A stretch of DNA of 64,000 bases from Chloracidobacterium thermophilum B (GTDB lineage: Bacteria; Acidobacteriota; Blastocatellia; Chloracidobacteriales; Chloracidobacteriaceae), in the NCBI RefSeq assembly GCF_000226295.1, contig NC_016024.1:727501-791500 (forward strand), in the 5' to 3' direction. A model generated the notes under the pieces. It was not told where the DNA came from and made no database searches. It saw nothing but the letters and a program-made list of their open reading frames with translations. Below are positions 8,584 through 17,634 of this stretch, piece after piece. The position numbers and the translations under genes were made by a program. How positions within the stretch are numbered: position 1 is the first letter of the stretch; the number at the start of each line of letters is the position of its first letter.

Positions 8584-10860
8584 ATGCTGCGTGTGTTTTG
8601 TCGCCAGGTGGCATGGTTGGCGCTGGTGGCGCTTCTCGGCGCGTATCTGTCAGGACCGCTGTCCGCGCCGGGGCAGGTGACGCGCCCCCGGCGGGTCGGT
8701 ATCCCCGCCGGGTCCGCTGCCGGCATCGCCGAGCCGGAAATCCGCATTGCGCTGACCACGAACGCCGACTTCGCCACCGTAACCTGTGAAGGGCCCATGA
8801 CCTGTTCCACCGGGGAGCCGTCTGATGACGTGCTGCCCATCACGGCCGGAAAGGCCACGGTGCAGCTCGAAGTCGGGACCCGCCCTGCGCCGGGCAGCGG
8901 GTCGGAGCGTTACCGCGTGGAAGTCGCTTCATTCCGGTCCCGGGAAGCGGCCACCGCTGCGGTTGTCCGGTTACGTGAGCAGGTCGCCGGGCCGGTAACG
9001 ACGCGCTACGACGCACGTGAGCAGGCGTATGTCGTCGTTGTCGGGGATTGTGCCGCGCCGGAAGACGCCGAGGCGCTCATGGTGAGTGTGGTCAACGCCG
9101 GGTTTCGCCGTCCGGTCATCACCCGCGACGCGGCTCCGGGCGCTTCTCTTCCGCGCCTGGGCGTGACGGCCGAGGGCGGAAGCTCCCTGCTGCGCGGCGC
9201 ACAACGCTGCACCTTCACAGCTCTGGAGGAAGAACGCGCGCCACTCAGATTTTCGGGCCAGTCCTACCGGGGACGCATCGAGGTTTTCCTCAACCGGCGC
9301 GGACGCCTGACCGTCGTCAACGTCGTTCCGCTGGAAGCCTATCTGCGCGGCGTCGTTCCCAATGAACTGTCGCCGACGGTGTTTTCCAACCTCGAAGCCC
9401 TCAAGGCCCAGGCGATTGCTGCCCGCACCTATGCCCTGAAAAATCGCGGCAAGTATGCCGCCGAAGGCTATGACCTGCTGCCGACGGCGGCTTCGCAGGT
9501 CTATCGTGGGCAGGGTTCGGAGCATCCGCTGTCAGACCGCGCGGTGCTGGAAACACGCGGCATCGTGGCCACCTACAACGGCGAACCGATAGATGCCCTC
9601 TACACTTCCACTTCCGGCGGGCGTACGGAAAGCTCCGAGTACGTCTTTGGCGCGCCGCAGCCGTACCTGAAAAGCGTCCTGGTTGCTCCTGTCCCTCAAG
9701 TGCGGGCCGGGCGGTGGATCGTTTCCAGCCAGAGTGTCGAGCACTGGCAGGACCCGGAGGTGCGGCTGCTGGCGCGGGACTGGGCCCTGCTGCGCGTGCT
9801 CGGTTTCACCCTGCCGGAACGGCCTGGCGCGGCATACTTCACCTCTCTGGCAACGGCGCGCGAAGTGACGCTCTGGCTCAACCGGGCGGCGCGGTTGGCG
9901 ACGGCCGGGCAGAGTGAGCGTCCCACGGGGACGGTGCTACGGCTGGAGGGCTTTGTGCCGGCGTTGCTGGCGGCGCTCTATGGCGCGGAGTCGCCCGCCC
10001 GTCTGGTCACGCCGGAAGATGCCCGCTACTGGCTGGGCACGGAGGCTGAACGTTTCCCGCCAGAGGCGCGGCCGGCGCTGGCCTACCTGGTACGCGAAAA
10101 CATCCTGCGCCCGACGGCGCTGCTGAATGCCGGGCGGCCGCTGACCCGTGGCATCGCCCTCGGTCTGCTGGCCCGGTCACTGCTGGCGCGGGGCATCCCG
10201 GCGCTCCAGAGCGGCACGGCGCGACCCTACGACGGCACGGCGCTGACGGTACGCCTGGGCAAGGGAAAGGATGAGCAGCGCTGGACGGTCGCGCCGGACG
10301 CCTACCTGTTCCGTACCTTTGGCGGGGAATGCCTGCCAGTCGAGCGGGTCGAAATCATCGGCGGCGAGACCGTGTGCCTGTATGCCGATCAGGATGGTCG
10401 GGTGCGCTATCTCGAAGTTTCGCCGGTGCGCAACGGTGCCACCGGCGACCGGACTTCGCCGTTTTCCTGGTGGGAAGTACGGCTTTCCCCGGCTGAACTT
10501 CAGGCACAGCTTTCCAAAGCCGGCGTCAATGTGGGCGACATCCGCGAGCTGAAGCCGCTGGCGCGCGGCGATTCGGGGCGGGTGGCGCGTCTCCAGGTCG
10601 TCGGTGCGGCCGGGACAAGCACCCTGACCGGTCTCAGGATACGTTCGGCGCTTGGCGTCCGGGAAAATCTCTTCGTCATCCTGCACGAACGGGATGCTGA
10701 CGGGCGGCTGACAGGCGTCCGGTTCATCGGACGCGGCTGGGGGCATGGCGTCGGGATGTGTCAGGTCGGAGCTTACGGGCTGGCGGTGGAAGGCTACACC
10801 CACGAGCAGATTCTGAAGCATTTTTACACGGGGATTGCCCTGACGCGGCTCTATCCCTGA
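8584..10860 (+). CDS. SpoIID/LytB-domain protein with SPOR domain (peptidoglycan-processing)
   Basis: A 758-residue exported protein. From the ATG at 8584 there is a clear signal peptide (MLRVFCRQVAWLALVALLGA). A SPOR-like domain follows at about 109-183 (RYRVEVASFRSREAATAAV), of the kind that binds denuded glycan strands. The SpoIID domain comes next with VVPLEAYLRGVVPNELSP, LKAQAIAARTYALKN (catalytic-type Glu in the first motif) and STSGGRTESSEYVFG. The region around 450-560 resembles an SLH-type helical module. The end has GRGWGHGVGMCQVGAYGLA, the terminal SpoIID signature, split from the first part by a long insertion. SpoIID cleaves glycan strands in sporulating bacteria; in diderm non-sporulators its relatives are thought to remodel the wall. 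The frame is open upstream to 8485 without a signal peptide, so 8584 is favoured. Confidence 0.9.
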   Translation: MLRVFCRQVAWLALVALLGAYLSGPLSAPGQVTRPRRVGIPAGSAAGIAEPEIRIALTTNADFATVTCEGPMTCSTGEPSDDVLPITAGKATVQLEVGTRPAPGSGSERYRVEVASFRSREAATAAVVRLREQVAGPVTTRYDAREQAYVVVVGDCAAPEDAEALMVSVVNAGFRRPVITRDAAPGASLPRLGVTAEGGSSLLRGAQRCTFTALEEERAPLRFSGQSYRGRIEVFLNRRGRLTVVNVVPLEAYLRGVVPNELSPTVFSNLEALKAQAIAARTYALKNRGKYAAEGYDLLPTAASQVYRGQGSEHPLSDRAVLETRGIVATYNGEPIDALYTSTSGGRTESSEYVFGAPQPYLKSVLVAPVPQVRAGRWIVSSQSVEHWQDPEVRLLARDWALLRVLGFTLPERPGAAYFTSLATAREVTLWLNRAARLATAGQSERPTGTVLRLEGFVPALLAALYGAESPARLVTPEDARYWLGTEAERFPPEARPALAYLVRENILRPTALLNAGRPLTRGIALGLLARSLLARGIPALQSGTARPYDGTALTVRLGKGKDEQRWTVAPDAYLFRTFGGECLPVERVEIIGGETVCLYADQDGRVRYLEVSPVRNGATGDRTSPFSWWEVRLSPAELQAQLSKAGVNVGDIRELKPLARGDSGRVARLQVVGAAGTSTLTGLRIRSALGVRENLFVILHERDADGRLTGVRFIGRGWGHGVGMCQVGAYGLAVEGYTHEQILKHFYTGIALTRLYP

Positions 10861-10891
10861 ATGGGCCCTGAACGGGTGGAGAAGTGACCCA

Positions 10892-11623
10892 ATGGAAACC
10901 TGGCTTGGCTGGCCGGTCTGGAAACTGCTCGGTGTGGGCGTGCTCGTCGTCGGTCTGGCGCGGCGGTGGCCGACGGGGCCCGTCGTGCTGGGCGCGGGAG
11001 GTCTGACGGCCTGGCTGGCCGGGATGCCGCTGGTGGGCCATCAGACGCAGCCGGGCATGCTGGATACCCTGGGCAAGGCTTTTGTTGAAAACCGCGTCAT
11101 CACGCTCTACCTGTTGACGCTGCCGGCGGTCGGTCTGGCCGAACGCCTGGGGCTGCACACGACCATGGGGCGTCTGATGGGACGGCTGACGGGCGTTTCC
11201 CTGGCGCGGCTGCTCATCGGTTTTCAGATGGCGCGGGTGGCGATGGGTGCGTTGGGGCTGCGCCTGCAGGGGCACGTCACCTTCGGGCGGCCGATTGTCG
11301 CGCCGATGGCCACGGCCGTACTGCCGTCGCCGGCCGGTGAAGGGACGGCCAAGGCGGCGGTCGCGGCAGCCGAAAACTACGGCAACTTTTTCGGCCAGAA
11401 CCTGTTTCCGGCCTCGGCCGGCTGTCTGCTCGTGGCCGGGGTGATGAAGGGCGCCGGGTATCCGGTGGATGTCGTCCGTCTGGCACTGTACGCGATTCCC
11501 ATTGTGGCGGTGTCGCTCGGTGTGGCAGCCGTGCAGTTCGTATGGCTGGAGCGGCAGCTTGGACAACGGCCGAACGGGACGGCCGAACACACCGCCGTGC
11601 GGCAGGATACCGGCCATGGCTGA
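10892..11623 (+). CDS. DUF969 membrane protein, predicted 5-oxoproline transporter subunit
   Basis: A 243-residue polytopic membrane protein of the DUF969 family: METWLGWPVWKLLGVGVLVV, LIGFQMARVAMGALGLRLQG, AAAENYGNFFGQNLFPASAG. The partner DUF979 gene follows with an 8-base overlap. In other bacteria the DUF969-DUF979 pair is clustered with pxpABC, the 5-oxoprolinase genes, and is thought to carry 5-oxoproline or a related compound. Here pxpC lies immediately beyond, in convergent orientation, which repeats that association. GGAG lies about ten bases before the ATG. Around six membrane segments can be counted. The substrate is inferred from context only. Confidence 0.85.
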   Translation: METWLGWPVWKLLGVGVLVVGLARRWPTGPVVLGAGGLTAWLAGMPLVGHQTQPGMLDTLGKAFVENRVITLYLLTLPAVGLAERLGLHTTMGRLMGRLTGVSLARLLIGFQMARVAMGALGLRLQGHVTFGRPIVAPMATAVLPSPAGEGTAKAAVAAAENYGNFFGQNLFPASAGCLLVAGVMKGAGYPVDVVRLALYAIPIVAVSLGVAAVQFVWLERQLGQRPNGTAEHTAVRQDTGHG

Positions 11624-12581
11624 GGGGACATCCATTCTGGCCCGGCTGGTGGGTCATCCGGCCACCCTGGAAACGGCCTTTGCGCTTATCGGTGCGCTGC
11701 TGTGGGGCTACGCCGTACAGATTGTCTGTGACTGTCGCCGCGCCCGGCGGATGCTGGCGGCAGCCTACTGGTTCACGCTGGGGTTGCTGTTTGGGTTTGG
11801 CGCGTGGCTTCCGCACTGGGTGGCCGGGTTGCTCGTCGTCGGGCTGGTGGCCGTCGAGGCGGCGGGTGGCGTGCGTACGCAGGCGACGCCTGCGCCGTCC
11901 GGTGAACCTTCTGCGCCGGGCTGGCGTGCCCTGTGGCCGGTACTGACGATTCCCACGGTCACGTTCGTGCTGGCCGGCCTGACGGCGCTGGCCGGCGGCG
12001 AAGTCGGGCGGGGCGCGGTGGTCGGGCTGGCGCTGGGGGGGCTCGTTGCCGTCGGCGTGGCGCTTGTCGTTGGACGTTTTTCGTGGCCGACGGCGCTGGC
12101 CGCCGGACGGCAGTTGACCGAGGACATCGGTCCGCTGCATCTGTTGCCCCAACTGCTGGCATCCCTTGGATTGCTCTTTACGGCGGCCGGCGTGGGAACG
12201 CTGCTGGCCGACGGGGTGCAGCGGATCGTGCCGCCGGGCAGCCTGCCAGGGGCAGCCGTCGCCTATTTTCTCGGCATGACGCTCTTTACGGCGCTGGTTG
12301 GCAATTCCTTTGCGGCGTTTTCTGTCATCACAACCGGCATCGGTGTCCCGCTGGTCGTCGCACCGTTTGGGCTGGACCCGGCACTGGTGGCCATACTGGG
12401 GCTGACGGCCGGCAGTTGCGGCACGCTCTGCACGCCCATGGCGGCCAACTTCAACCTGCTGCCGGTCGGACTCTACGGTCTGCCGGACAACTACGCCGTC
12501 ATCCGCTGGCAGTGGCGCGTGGCGGCTGTGCTGTGGCCGTCCCATCTCATCGTTCTGGGACTGTTCTGGCTGTGTCGGTAA
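11616..12581 (+). CDS. DUF979 membrane protein, partner of DUF969
   Basis: A 321-residue polytopic membrane protein. The ATG at 11616 overlaps the DUF969 stop, which suggests translational coupling; the frame is open further upstream only as an overlap with DUF969. Family landmarks are TLETAFALIGALLWGYAVQI, LLASLGLLFTAAGVGTLLAD, GNSFAAFSVITTGIGVP, and LGLTAGSCGTLCTPMAANFN near the end. About nine membrane segments can be counted. It is predicted to act with the DUF969 protein in the inner membrane. The 3' end overlaps the 3' end of convergent pxpC by 35 bases, so the two transcripts are antisense there. Confidence 0.85.
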   Translation: MAEGTSILARLVGHPATLETAFALIGALLWGYAVQIVCDCRRARRMLAAAYWFTLGLLFGFGAWLPHWVAGLLVVGLVAVEAAGGVRTQATPAPSGEPSAPGWRALWPVLTIPTVTFVLAGLTALAGGEVGRGAVVGLALGGLVAVGVALVVGRFSWPTALAAGRQLTEDIGPLHLLPQLLASLGLLFTAAGVGTLLADGVQRIVPPGSLPGAAVAYFLGMTLFTALVGNSFAAFSVITTGIGVPLVVAPFGLDPALVAILGLTAGSCGTLCTPMAANFNLLPVGLYGLPDNYAVIRWQWRVAAVLWPSHLIVLGLFWLCR

Positions 12582-13527
12582 GGGCGACGGCGGTTGCCAG
12601 TTGTCTGAGCCGTTGACGTTGCGTCGCCGCGGCGCGCTCGGCTTCCACAATTGTCGTTGGCTGGAAGCGGACGGGTTGACCGGGCCGGCGCTGGACGAAA
12701 TCCGGCAGATCGGCCGTGATGATGTGTGCCACACGCGGATAGCCGCCGATGGTCTGGGCGTCGGCGAGCAACACCACCGGACGGCCATCGGGTGGGAGCT
12801 GGATGCTCCCGCAGGCAACGGCCGAAGATACCAGTTCCACAGGGTACGCCAGACGCAGGCGGACGCCTTCCAGCCGCGTCGCCATGCGGTTGGAGTCCGC
12901 GCCAATCGTCATGGCTTCATCAAACAGCGCCGCCTGACTGTCCGGGTCAAGGGCGTGGAATTCCGCGCCGGGCAGGACGCGAAGCGGCCGGGTGTCGTCG
13001 GTGACGTACTCCGGCCGGGTCCGGTGCGCCAGCGCCAGTCCCGCCGCCGGTGTTGGAAGACCGGGGGACAGCGGAATCTCATCTCCGGCGCGCAGCGGTC
13101 GTCCAAGGAGGCCGTCCAGCCCGGCAAAGGGGTTCATGCTGGCGCTGCCCAGCCAGCGGGGAGTAGCCAAGCCACCGGCAACGGCCAGGTAGGCCCAGCG
13201 TCCACGGCGGGGTTGGCGAAAGGCAAGCTGCTGTCCAGGCTGGACGGCATAACGCTGCCAGTTGGCGAGTGGCCGTCCGTCAAGGGTCGGGGCAAAGTCC
13301 GCGCCGCCAATGGCCATGACCGTCGCCTGCTCAAAACGCAGGCGCGGCCCCGGAAAGTGCATTTCCAGCAGGGCTGCTTCCGGTGGGTTCCCCAGCAGGA
13401 TGTTGAGCAGGGAAGCCGCCAGTCCGTCGAGCGCGCCGCCGCGCCCGATGCCCCAGCGCCGTTGCCCACTTCGCCCGGCATCCTGAACCGTGGTGTACAA
13501 CCCGGCTTCCAGAACGCGGATACCCAT
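12547..13527 (-). CDS. pxpC: 5-oxoprolinase subunit PxpC (KipA / biotin-dependent carboxyltransferase family)
   Basis: A 326-residue protein with the family opening MGIRVLEAGLYTTVQDAGRS, then GGALDGLAASLLNILLGN, VMAIGGADFAPTLDG, YLAVAGGLATPRWLGSAS, RVLPGAEFHALDPDSQ and LLADAQTIGGYPRVAHI. PxpC works with PxpA and PxpB to open 5-oxoproline to glutamate with ATP; the same fold is found in KipA and urea amidolyase. pxpA and pxpB are not in this window. It is the last gene of a minus-strand run gcvT-gcvH-gcvPA-hisC-pxpC and faces the DUF969-DUF979 genes. The ATG at 13527 is used rather than a TTG at 13563. Confidence 0.9.
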   Translation of the reverse strand: MGIRVLEAGLYTTVQDAGRSGQRRWGIGRGGALDGLAASLLNILLGNPPEAALLEMHFPGPRLRFEQATVMAIGGADFAPTLDGRPLANWQRYAVQPGQQLAFRQPRRGRWAYLAVAGGLATPRWLGSASMNPFAGLDGLLGRPLRAGDEIPLSPGLPTPAAGLALAHRTRPEYVTDDTRPLRVLPGAEFHALDPDSQAALFDEAMTIGADSNRMATRLEGVRLRLAYPVELVSSAVACGSIQLPPDGRPVVLLADAQTIGGYPRVAHIITADLPDFVQRRPGQPVRFQPTTIVEAERAAATQRQRLRQLATAVALTDTARTVPER

Positions 13528-13595
13528 GGCGGAGTTGGAAGTTGGTGGAAATGCCGTGCCCAATGTGCGTCGTCAACCTGTGCCGCCGGCCCGTC

Positions 13596-14681
13596 TCAGG
13601 CGGCGGCTTCCGGGTGAATGGCCTGCAAAGCAGCCAGCAGCGCGTCGTTTTCTTCCGGCGTGCCGATGTTGAACCGGACGTATTCGCCAAGCAGCGGATA
13701 CCGGCTGACATCCCGGATGAGCACGCCCCAGGCCAGCAGGGCTTCAAACAGGTGCCTGGGTGGAATGTGGGGCGTATGCAGCAGGTGGAAATTCGCCTGA
13801 CTCGGCAGCAGCCGGAAACGGTCAAAGGACGCCATCGCCGCGCTGACACGCGCCCGTTCGTGGATGATGCGCTCAACGAGCGGCCGCAGCTCGTCAGCAT
13901 ACATTTCGACGGCCACCTGCGCTGCCGCCAGCGAAAAGAAGTTGACGTTGTAGGGCAGTTTGGCTTTGCCCAGTTCAGTCGCCAGTTCGGGCGCCATCAG
14001 CCCGTAGCCAATCCGCAGCCCGGCCATGGCCATGGCCTTGGAAAACGTCCGCAGCACAACCAGCCGGGGAAAATCAGACAGCAGCGGGACGAAGTTCTGC
14101 TGACAGAACTCATGGTAGGCCTCGTCCACGACGACGAAGCCATCAAAGTCCGTCAGGAAGGCGCGCAGCGCCGGCTCGTCAACGGTGACGCCGGTCGGAT
14201 TGTTGGGCGAGCAGAGGATCACGGCCACGGCGCGCGTCCGGTGGGCAGCTTCCAGCATGGCCGGGATGTCGTAGCTGAAGTCGGCGCGTGGCGGGACATT
14301 GACCACCGTGCCGCCCAGAACTTCAACCATCAGACGGTAAACGGTGAACGTCGGCTCACTGAGGACGACCGGCGTTCCGGGGGCAACGAGAATCGTCAGC
14401 AGCGCCTGGATGATTTCATTGGAGCCATTGCCGACCACGACGCCATCTGCCTGCCAGCCGGCGAACCGGGCCAGTGCTGTTTGCAGTTCGGTGGGAACAA
14501 AGTCGGGATACCGCGCCCAGTCCCGCCCGGCAACCCGGCGGAGGGTTTCCGCCACGATGGCCGGGGGAATACCAAACGGGTTTTCGTTCTGGTTGAGCTT
14601 GATGGGCACGCGGTGCGGCGTCAGGGTGTAGGCCTGAAGTCGCCGCACCGAGGGTTTGATGAGGTCGTCGAACGTCCGCAT
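13596..14681 (-). CDS. hisC: Histidinol-phosphate aminotransferase (HisC-like class II aminotransferase)
   Basis: A 361-residue fold-type I PLP enzyme. It converts imidazole-acetol phosphate and glutamate to histidinol phosphate; some relatives act on aromatic amino acids. Landmarks are IKLNQNENPFGIPPAI, VVVGNGSNEIIQALL, AVILCSPNNPTGV, FVVVDEAYHEF, the Schiff-base lysine in RTFSKAMAMAGLRIGYG, and YVRFNIGTPEENDAL near the end. The ATG at 14681 gives the normal N-terminus (MRTFDDLIKPSVRRL); the frame is open upstream only as an overlap with gcvPA. It starts seven bases after the gcvPA stop, so it is probably cotranscribed. No other histidine genes are nearby, so the substrate could be broader. 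Confidence 0.88.
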   Translation of the reverse strand: MRTFDDLIKPSVRRLQAYTLTPHRVPIKLNQNENPFGIPPAIVAETLRRVAGRDWARYPDFVPTELQTALARFAGWQADGVVVGNGSNEIIQALLTILVAPGTPVVLSEPTFTVYRLMVEVLGGTVVNVPPRADFSYDIPAMLEAAHRTRAVAVILCSPNNPTGVTVDEPALRAFLTDFDGFVVVDEAYHEFCQQNFVPLLSDFPRLVVLRTFSKAMAMAGLRIGYGLMAPELATELGKAKLPYNVNFFSLAAAQVAVEMYADELRPLVERIIHERARVSAAMASFDRFRLLPSQANFHLLHTPHIPPRHLFEALLAWGVLIRDVSRYPLLGEYVRFNIGTPEENDALLAALQAIHPEAAA

Positions 14682-14688
14682 AGGCGTT

Positions 14689-16032
14689 TCAGCCACCGCA
14701 GACCTGCGCCAGCCGGGCGGCAAACGCATCCATAGCCGCGCGCGAGGTGTTTTCCGTGGCGCAAACGAGCAACTCGTGCGTACGCTCCGGGAAATAGCGC
14801 GACAACGGCAACCCGGCCAGGATGTCGTCTTCCAGCAACGTTTCCACGAGTTGCGCGGCCGGCAGGGGCGTTCGGATGACGAATTCGTTGAAGACCGGCG
14901 CACGGTAGGTCAGGGTGATGCCGGGGATGGCCGTGAGAACACCTTTCAGATAGGCGGCCTTCTGAAGGTTGCGCTGGGCCAGTTCCTGCAGACCGCGCCG
15001 GCCGACCGTTGCCAGAAAGATGCTGGCGACGAGCGCGCACAGACCTTCGTTGCTGCAAATGTTCGAGGTGGCTTTTTCGCGCCGGATGTGCTGCTCGCGG
15101 GTGGCAAGGGTGATGACAAAGCCCCGGCGCCCTTCGGCATCATAGGCCTGACCGATCAGGCGGCCCGGCATCTGGCGGGCGAAGCGTTCGTGGGTGGCGA
15201 AAAAGCCCAGGTGCGGCCCCCCAAAGGCTGGCGGCACGCCGAAAGACTGTCCTTCGCCTACGACGATGTCCGCACCGACCGTGCCGGGCGCGACGAGCAG
15301 CCCCAACGACATGGCTTCCGCCACCGTGACAACCGTCAGCGCCTTGTGTTTCTGGGCCGCTGCTGCCAGTGGCGCGAGGTCTTCGATACAGCCGAAAAAG
15401 TTGGGCGACTGCACGGCAACACAGGCCGTAGCATCATTGACGAGCGTTTCGACTGGCTCTGTTGTCCCTGCTTCGGAGAGTGGAGCCAGGACCAGTTCAA
15501 TCCCGGCCCGCCGGGCGTAGGTCTCACACACCGCCCGGTATTCCGGGTGGATACCTTCCGACAACACGACCCGGTAGCGGTTCGTCAGGCGCGCCGCCAT
15601 CAGCAACGCTTCAGCCAGCGCCGTGGCACCGTCGTACATCGAGGCGTTGGAGACTTCCATCCCGGTCAGTTGGCAGATGAACGTCTGGTACTCGAAGATG
15701 GCCTGGAGCGTGCCCTGGTTGATTTCCGGCTGATACGGCGTGTAGCTCGTGTAGAACTCCGACCGCGACACCAGGGTGTCAATGATGAGGGGGCGCACGT
15801 GGTCATAGACCCCGGCGCCCAGAAAGGAATGCTGTGGCAGGCGATTCTGCCCGGCCAGGGATTCCATCAGTTGCATCAGCTCCGCTTCACTGGCCATCGG
15901 CGGCAGGTTCAGCGGGCGCTGAAGGCGGAGGTCTTCGGGAATGCCCCGGAACAGTTCGGCAATGCTGGAGACGCCCATCGAGGCCAGCATGTCCGCCTGC
16001 TCATCGGGCGTCGCGTTCGGGATGTAGCGCAT
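14689..16032 (-). CDS. gcvPA: Glycine dehydrogenase (decarboxylating) subunit 1, P-protein alpha half
   Basis: A 447-residue N-terminal half of the split glycine cleavage P-protein, which with GcvPB decarboxylates glycine and passes the aminomethyl group to lipoylated GcvH. Landmarks are MRYIPNATPDEQADMLASMG, SFLGAGVYDHVRPLIIDTLV, FYTSYTPYQPEINQGTLQAI, ASMYDGATALAEALLMAARL, GGPHLGFFATHERFARQMPG and SNICSNEGLCALVASIFLAT. The PLP-binding lysine belongs to the other subunit, which is not encoded in this window; hisC follows instead. It lies 90 bases downstream of gcvH. Confidence 0.96.
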   Translation of the reverse strand: MRYIPNATPDEQADMLASMGVSSIAELFRGIPEDLRLQRPLNLPPMASEAELMQLMESLAGQNRLPQHSFLGAGVYDHVRPLIIDTLVSRSEFYTSYTPYQPEINQGTLQAIFEYQTFICQLTGMEVSNASMYDGATALAEALLMAARLTNRYRVVLSEGIHPEYRAVCETYARRAGIELVLAPLSEAGTTEPVETLVNDATACVAVQSPNFFGCIEDLAPLAAAAQKHKALTVVTVAEAMSLGLLVAPGTVGADIVVGEGQSFGVPPAFGGPHLGFFATHERFARQMPGRLIGQAYDAEGRRGFVITLATREQHIRREKATSNICSNEGLCALVASIFLATVGRRGLQELAQRNLQKAAYLKGVLTAIPGITLTYRAPVFNEFVIRTPLPAAQLVETLLEDDILAGLPLSRYFPERTHELLVCATENTSRAAMDAFAARLAQVCGG

Positions 16033-16122
16033 GATTTTGAACCGCTTTGGGGGCAGCCTTGGGATCAGCCCCGACTTGCGCCGACCGACCGGAGTGGGTT
16101 CGTCCGGTCTGATCGGCGAAGG

Positions 16123-16509
16123 TCATTTTTCGTTGATGAAGTCTTCGTATTCGGCGGCGCTCAGCAGGGCATCCACTTCGCCGGGGTTGGAGAGCCTGAT
16201 GACAATCATCCAGCCTTCGTCGTAGGGTGAGGTGTTGACCAGTTCGGGCGCATCGGCCAGTTTGGTGTTGACTTCGATGACTTCGCCGGAAACCGGGGAA
16301 AACAGCTCGCTGACGGCCTTGACCGACTCAACCGAGCCAAAGGGTTCATTGGCTTTGACCGTCGTGCCGACCTTTGGCAAATCCACGTACACGACATCAC
16401 CCAGCGAGTCCTGGGCGTAGAACGTGATGCCCACGCGCCCGGTGTCGCCCGTGATCCGAATCCACTCGTGGTCTTTGGTGTACTGCAAATCGTCAGGATA
16501 GTTCGCCAT
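16123..16509 (-). CDS. gcvH: Glycine cleavage system H protein
   Basis: A 128-residue lipoyl-carrier protein that shuttles the aminomethyl group between the P, T and L proteins. The lipoylation lysine is K64 in GSVESVKAVSELFSP, and GWMIVIRLSNPGEVDALLSA closes the fold. The ATG at 16509 has AGGA six bases upstream; a TTG five codons earlier is less likely. It lies between gcvT (33 bases upstream) and gcvPA in the same operon. Confidence 0.97.
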   Translation of the reverse strand: MANYPDDLQYTKDHEWIRITGDTGRVGITFYAQDSLGDVVYVDLPKVGTTVKANEPFGSVESVKAVSELFSPVSGEVIEVNTKLADAPELVNTSPYDEGWMIVIRLSNPGEVDALLSAAEYEDFINEK

Positions 16510-16542
16510 GAAAATCCTCGCCAAAGTATGTGGTGCGCCTCG

Positions 16543-17634
16543 CTATCCGGGACGCTTGTAGAAAGGGGTTGGGACAATGCGGCAGGGAACTTCGCGCCCG
16601 CGCACAATGGCAAACACTTGCGTCCCCACCGCCGTCTTGTCAATTGGAAGATACGCCAGTCCGATGTTTTTCCTGAGAAAGGGCGACGGGCTGCCCGAAG
16701 TGACGCGCCCGACTTCCTGCCCGTCGGCCACCAGCGGGTAGCCGTCGCGTACCGGCACGCGGTCTTCCACCTCGAAGCCGACCAGCTTGCGGGTCAGTCC
16801 GGCTGCCTGTTGCCGCAGCAGGGCATCGCGTCCGAGAAAGTCACCCTTGGAGAGTTTGCATATCCATCCCAGGTCGGCTTCCAGCGGCGTGGTCGTGTCG
16901 TCAATTTCGTGACCGTAGAGGGCCATTCTGGCTTCGAGCCGCAGCGTGTTGCGGGCGCCAAGTCCGCAAGGTGCCGTACCGGCTTCGATCAGCGCCTTCC
17001 ACAGCCGCTCCGCATCGGCCGGCGCGCAGTAGATTTCGACGCCATCTTCGCCCGTGTAGCCGGTGCGCGCCACGAGTGCCGTGATGCCGGCGATGACGAC
17101 ATCGCGCCGGAACCGGTAGTAGCCCAGACCGGTGATGTCCTCCACCGTGAGGCTTTGCACCAGCGCCACGGCGCGGGGGCCCTGGACGGCCAGTTGGGCG
17201 TATTCGTGGCTGACATCGCGAATGTCAACCTCGAAGCCTGCTGCGTGCCCGCGCAGCCATTTCGCGTCTTTGGCCGTGTTGGCCGCATTGACGCAGAGAA
17301 AGTAGCTGTCTTCCGCCAGGCGGTGCACCAGAATGTCATCCACAAAACCGCCACGTTCGTTGAGCAGGCCGGAGTACTGAACCTGTCCGTCCACAAGGCG
17401 CGCCGCGTCATTGCAGGTCACATGCTGCACGAAGCGCAGGGCATCGCGTCCCTGGATGAGAATCTCCCCCATGTGACTGACATCGAAGAGTCCCACCGCT
17501 GTACGTACGGCCAGGTGCTCGGCCACCAGCCCGCCATATTCGACCGGCATCGTCCAGCCGGCAAACGGCACCATTTTGGCCCCCAGCGCGCGATGTACGG
17601 CATCGAGTGGTGACTGGCGGAGTTCGGCGGACAT
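16543..17634 (-). CDS. gcvT: Glycine cleavage system T protein (aminomethyltransferase)
   Basis: A 363-residue tetrahydrofolate-dependent enzyme that releases ammonia from the aminomethyl-lipoyl H protein and forms methylene-THF. The sequence has LGAKMVPFAGWTMPVEYGGL, VGLFDVSHMGEILIQG, YLCVNAANTAKDAKWL, ARTGYTGEDGVEIYC, GLGARNTLRLEARMALYGHE and ITSGSPSPFLRKNIGLAYLP-type elements (here VTSGSPSPFL). First gene of the gcvT-gcvH-gcvPA-hisC-pxpC run. The ATG at 17634 gives a standard N-terminus. No glycine-riboswitch pattern could be found in the 300 bases upstream. Confidence 0.96.
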   Translation of the reverse strand: MSAELRQSPLDAVHRALGAKMVPFAGWTMPVEYGGLVAEHLAVRTAVGLFDVSHMGEILIQGRDALRFVQHVTCNDAARLVDGQVQYSGLLNERGGFVDDILVHRLAEDSYFLCVNAANTAKDAKWLRGHAAGFEVDIRDVSHEYAQLAVQGPRAVALVQSLTVEDITGLGYYRFRRDVVIAGITALVARTGYTGEDGVEIYCAPADAERLWKALIEAGTAPCGLGARNTLRLEARMALYGHEIDDTTTPLEADLGWICKLSKGDFLGRDALLRQQAAGLTRKLVGFEVEDRVPVRDGYPLVADGQEVGRVTSGSPSPFLRKNIGLAYLPIDKTAVGTQVFAIVRGREVPCRIVPTPFYKRPG

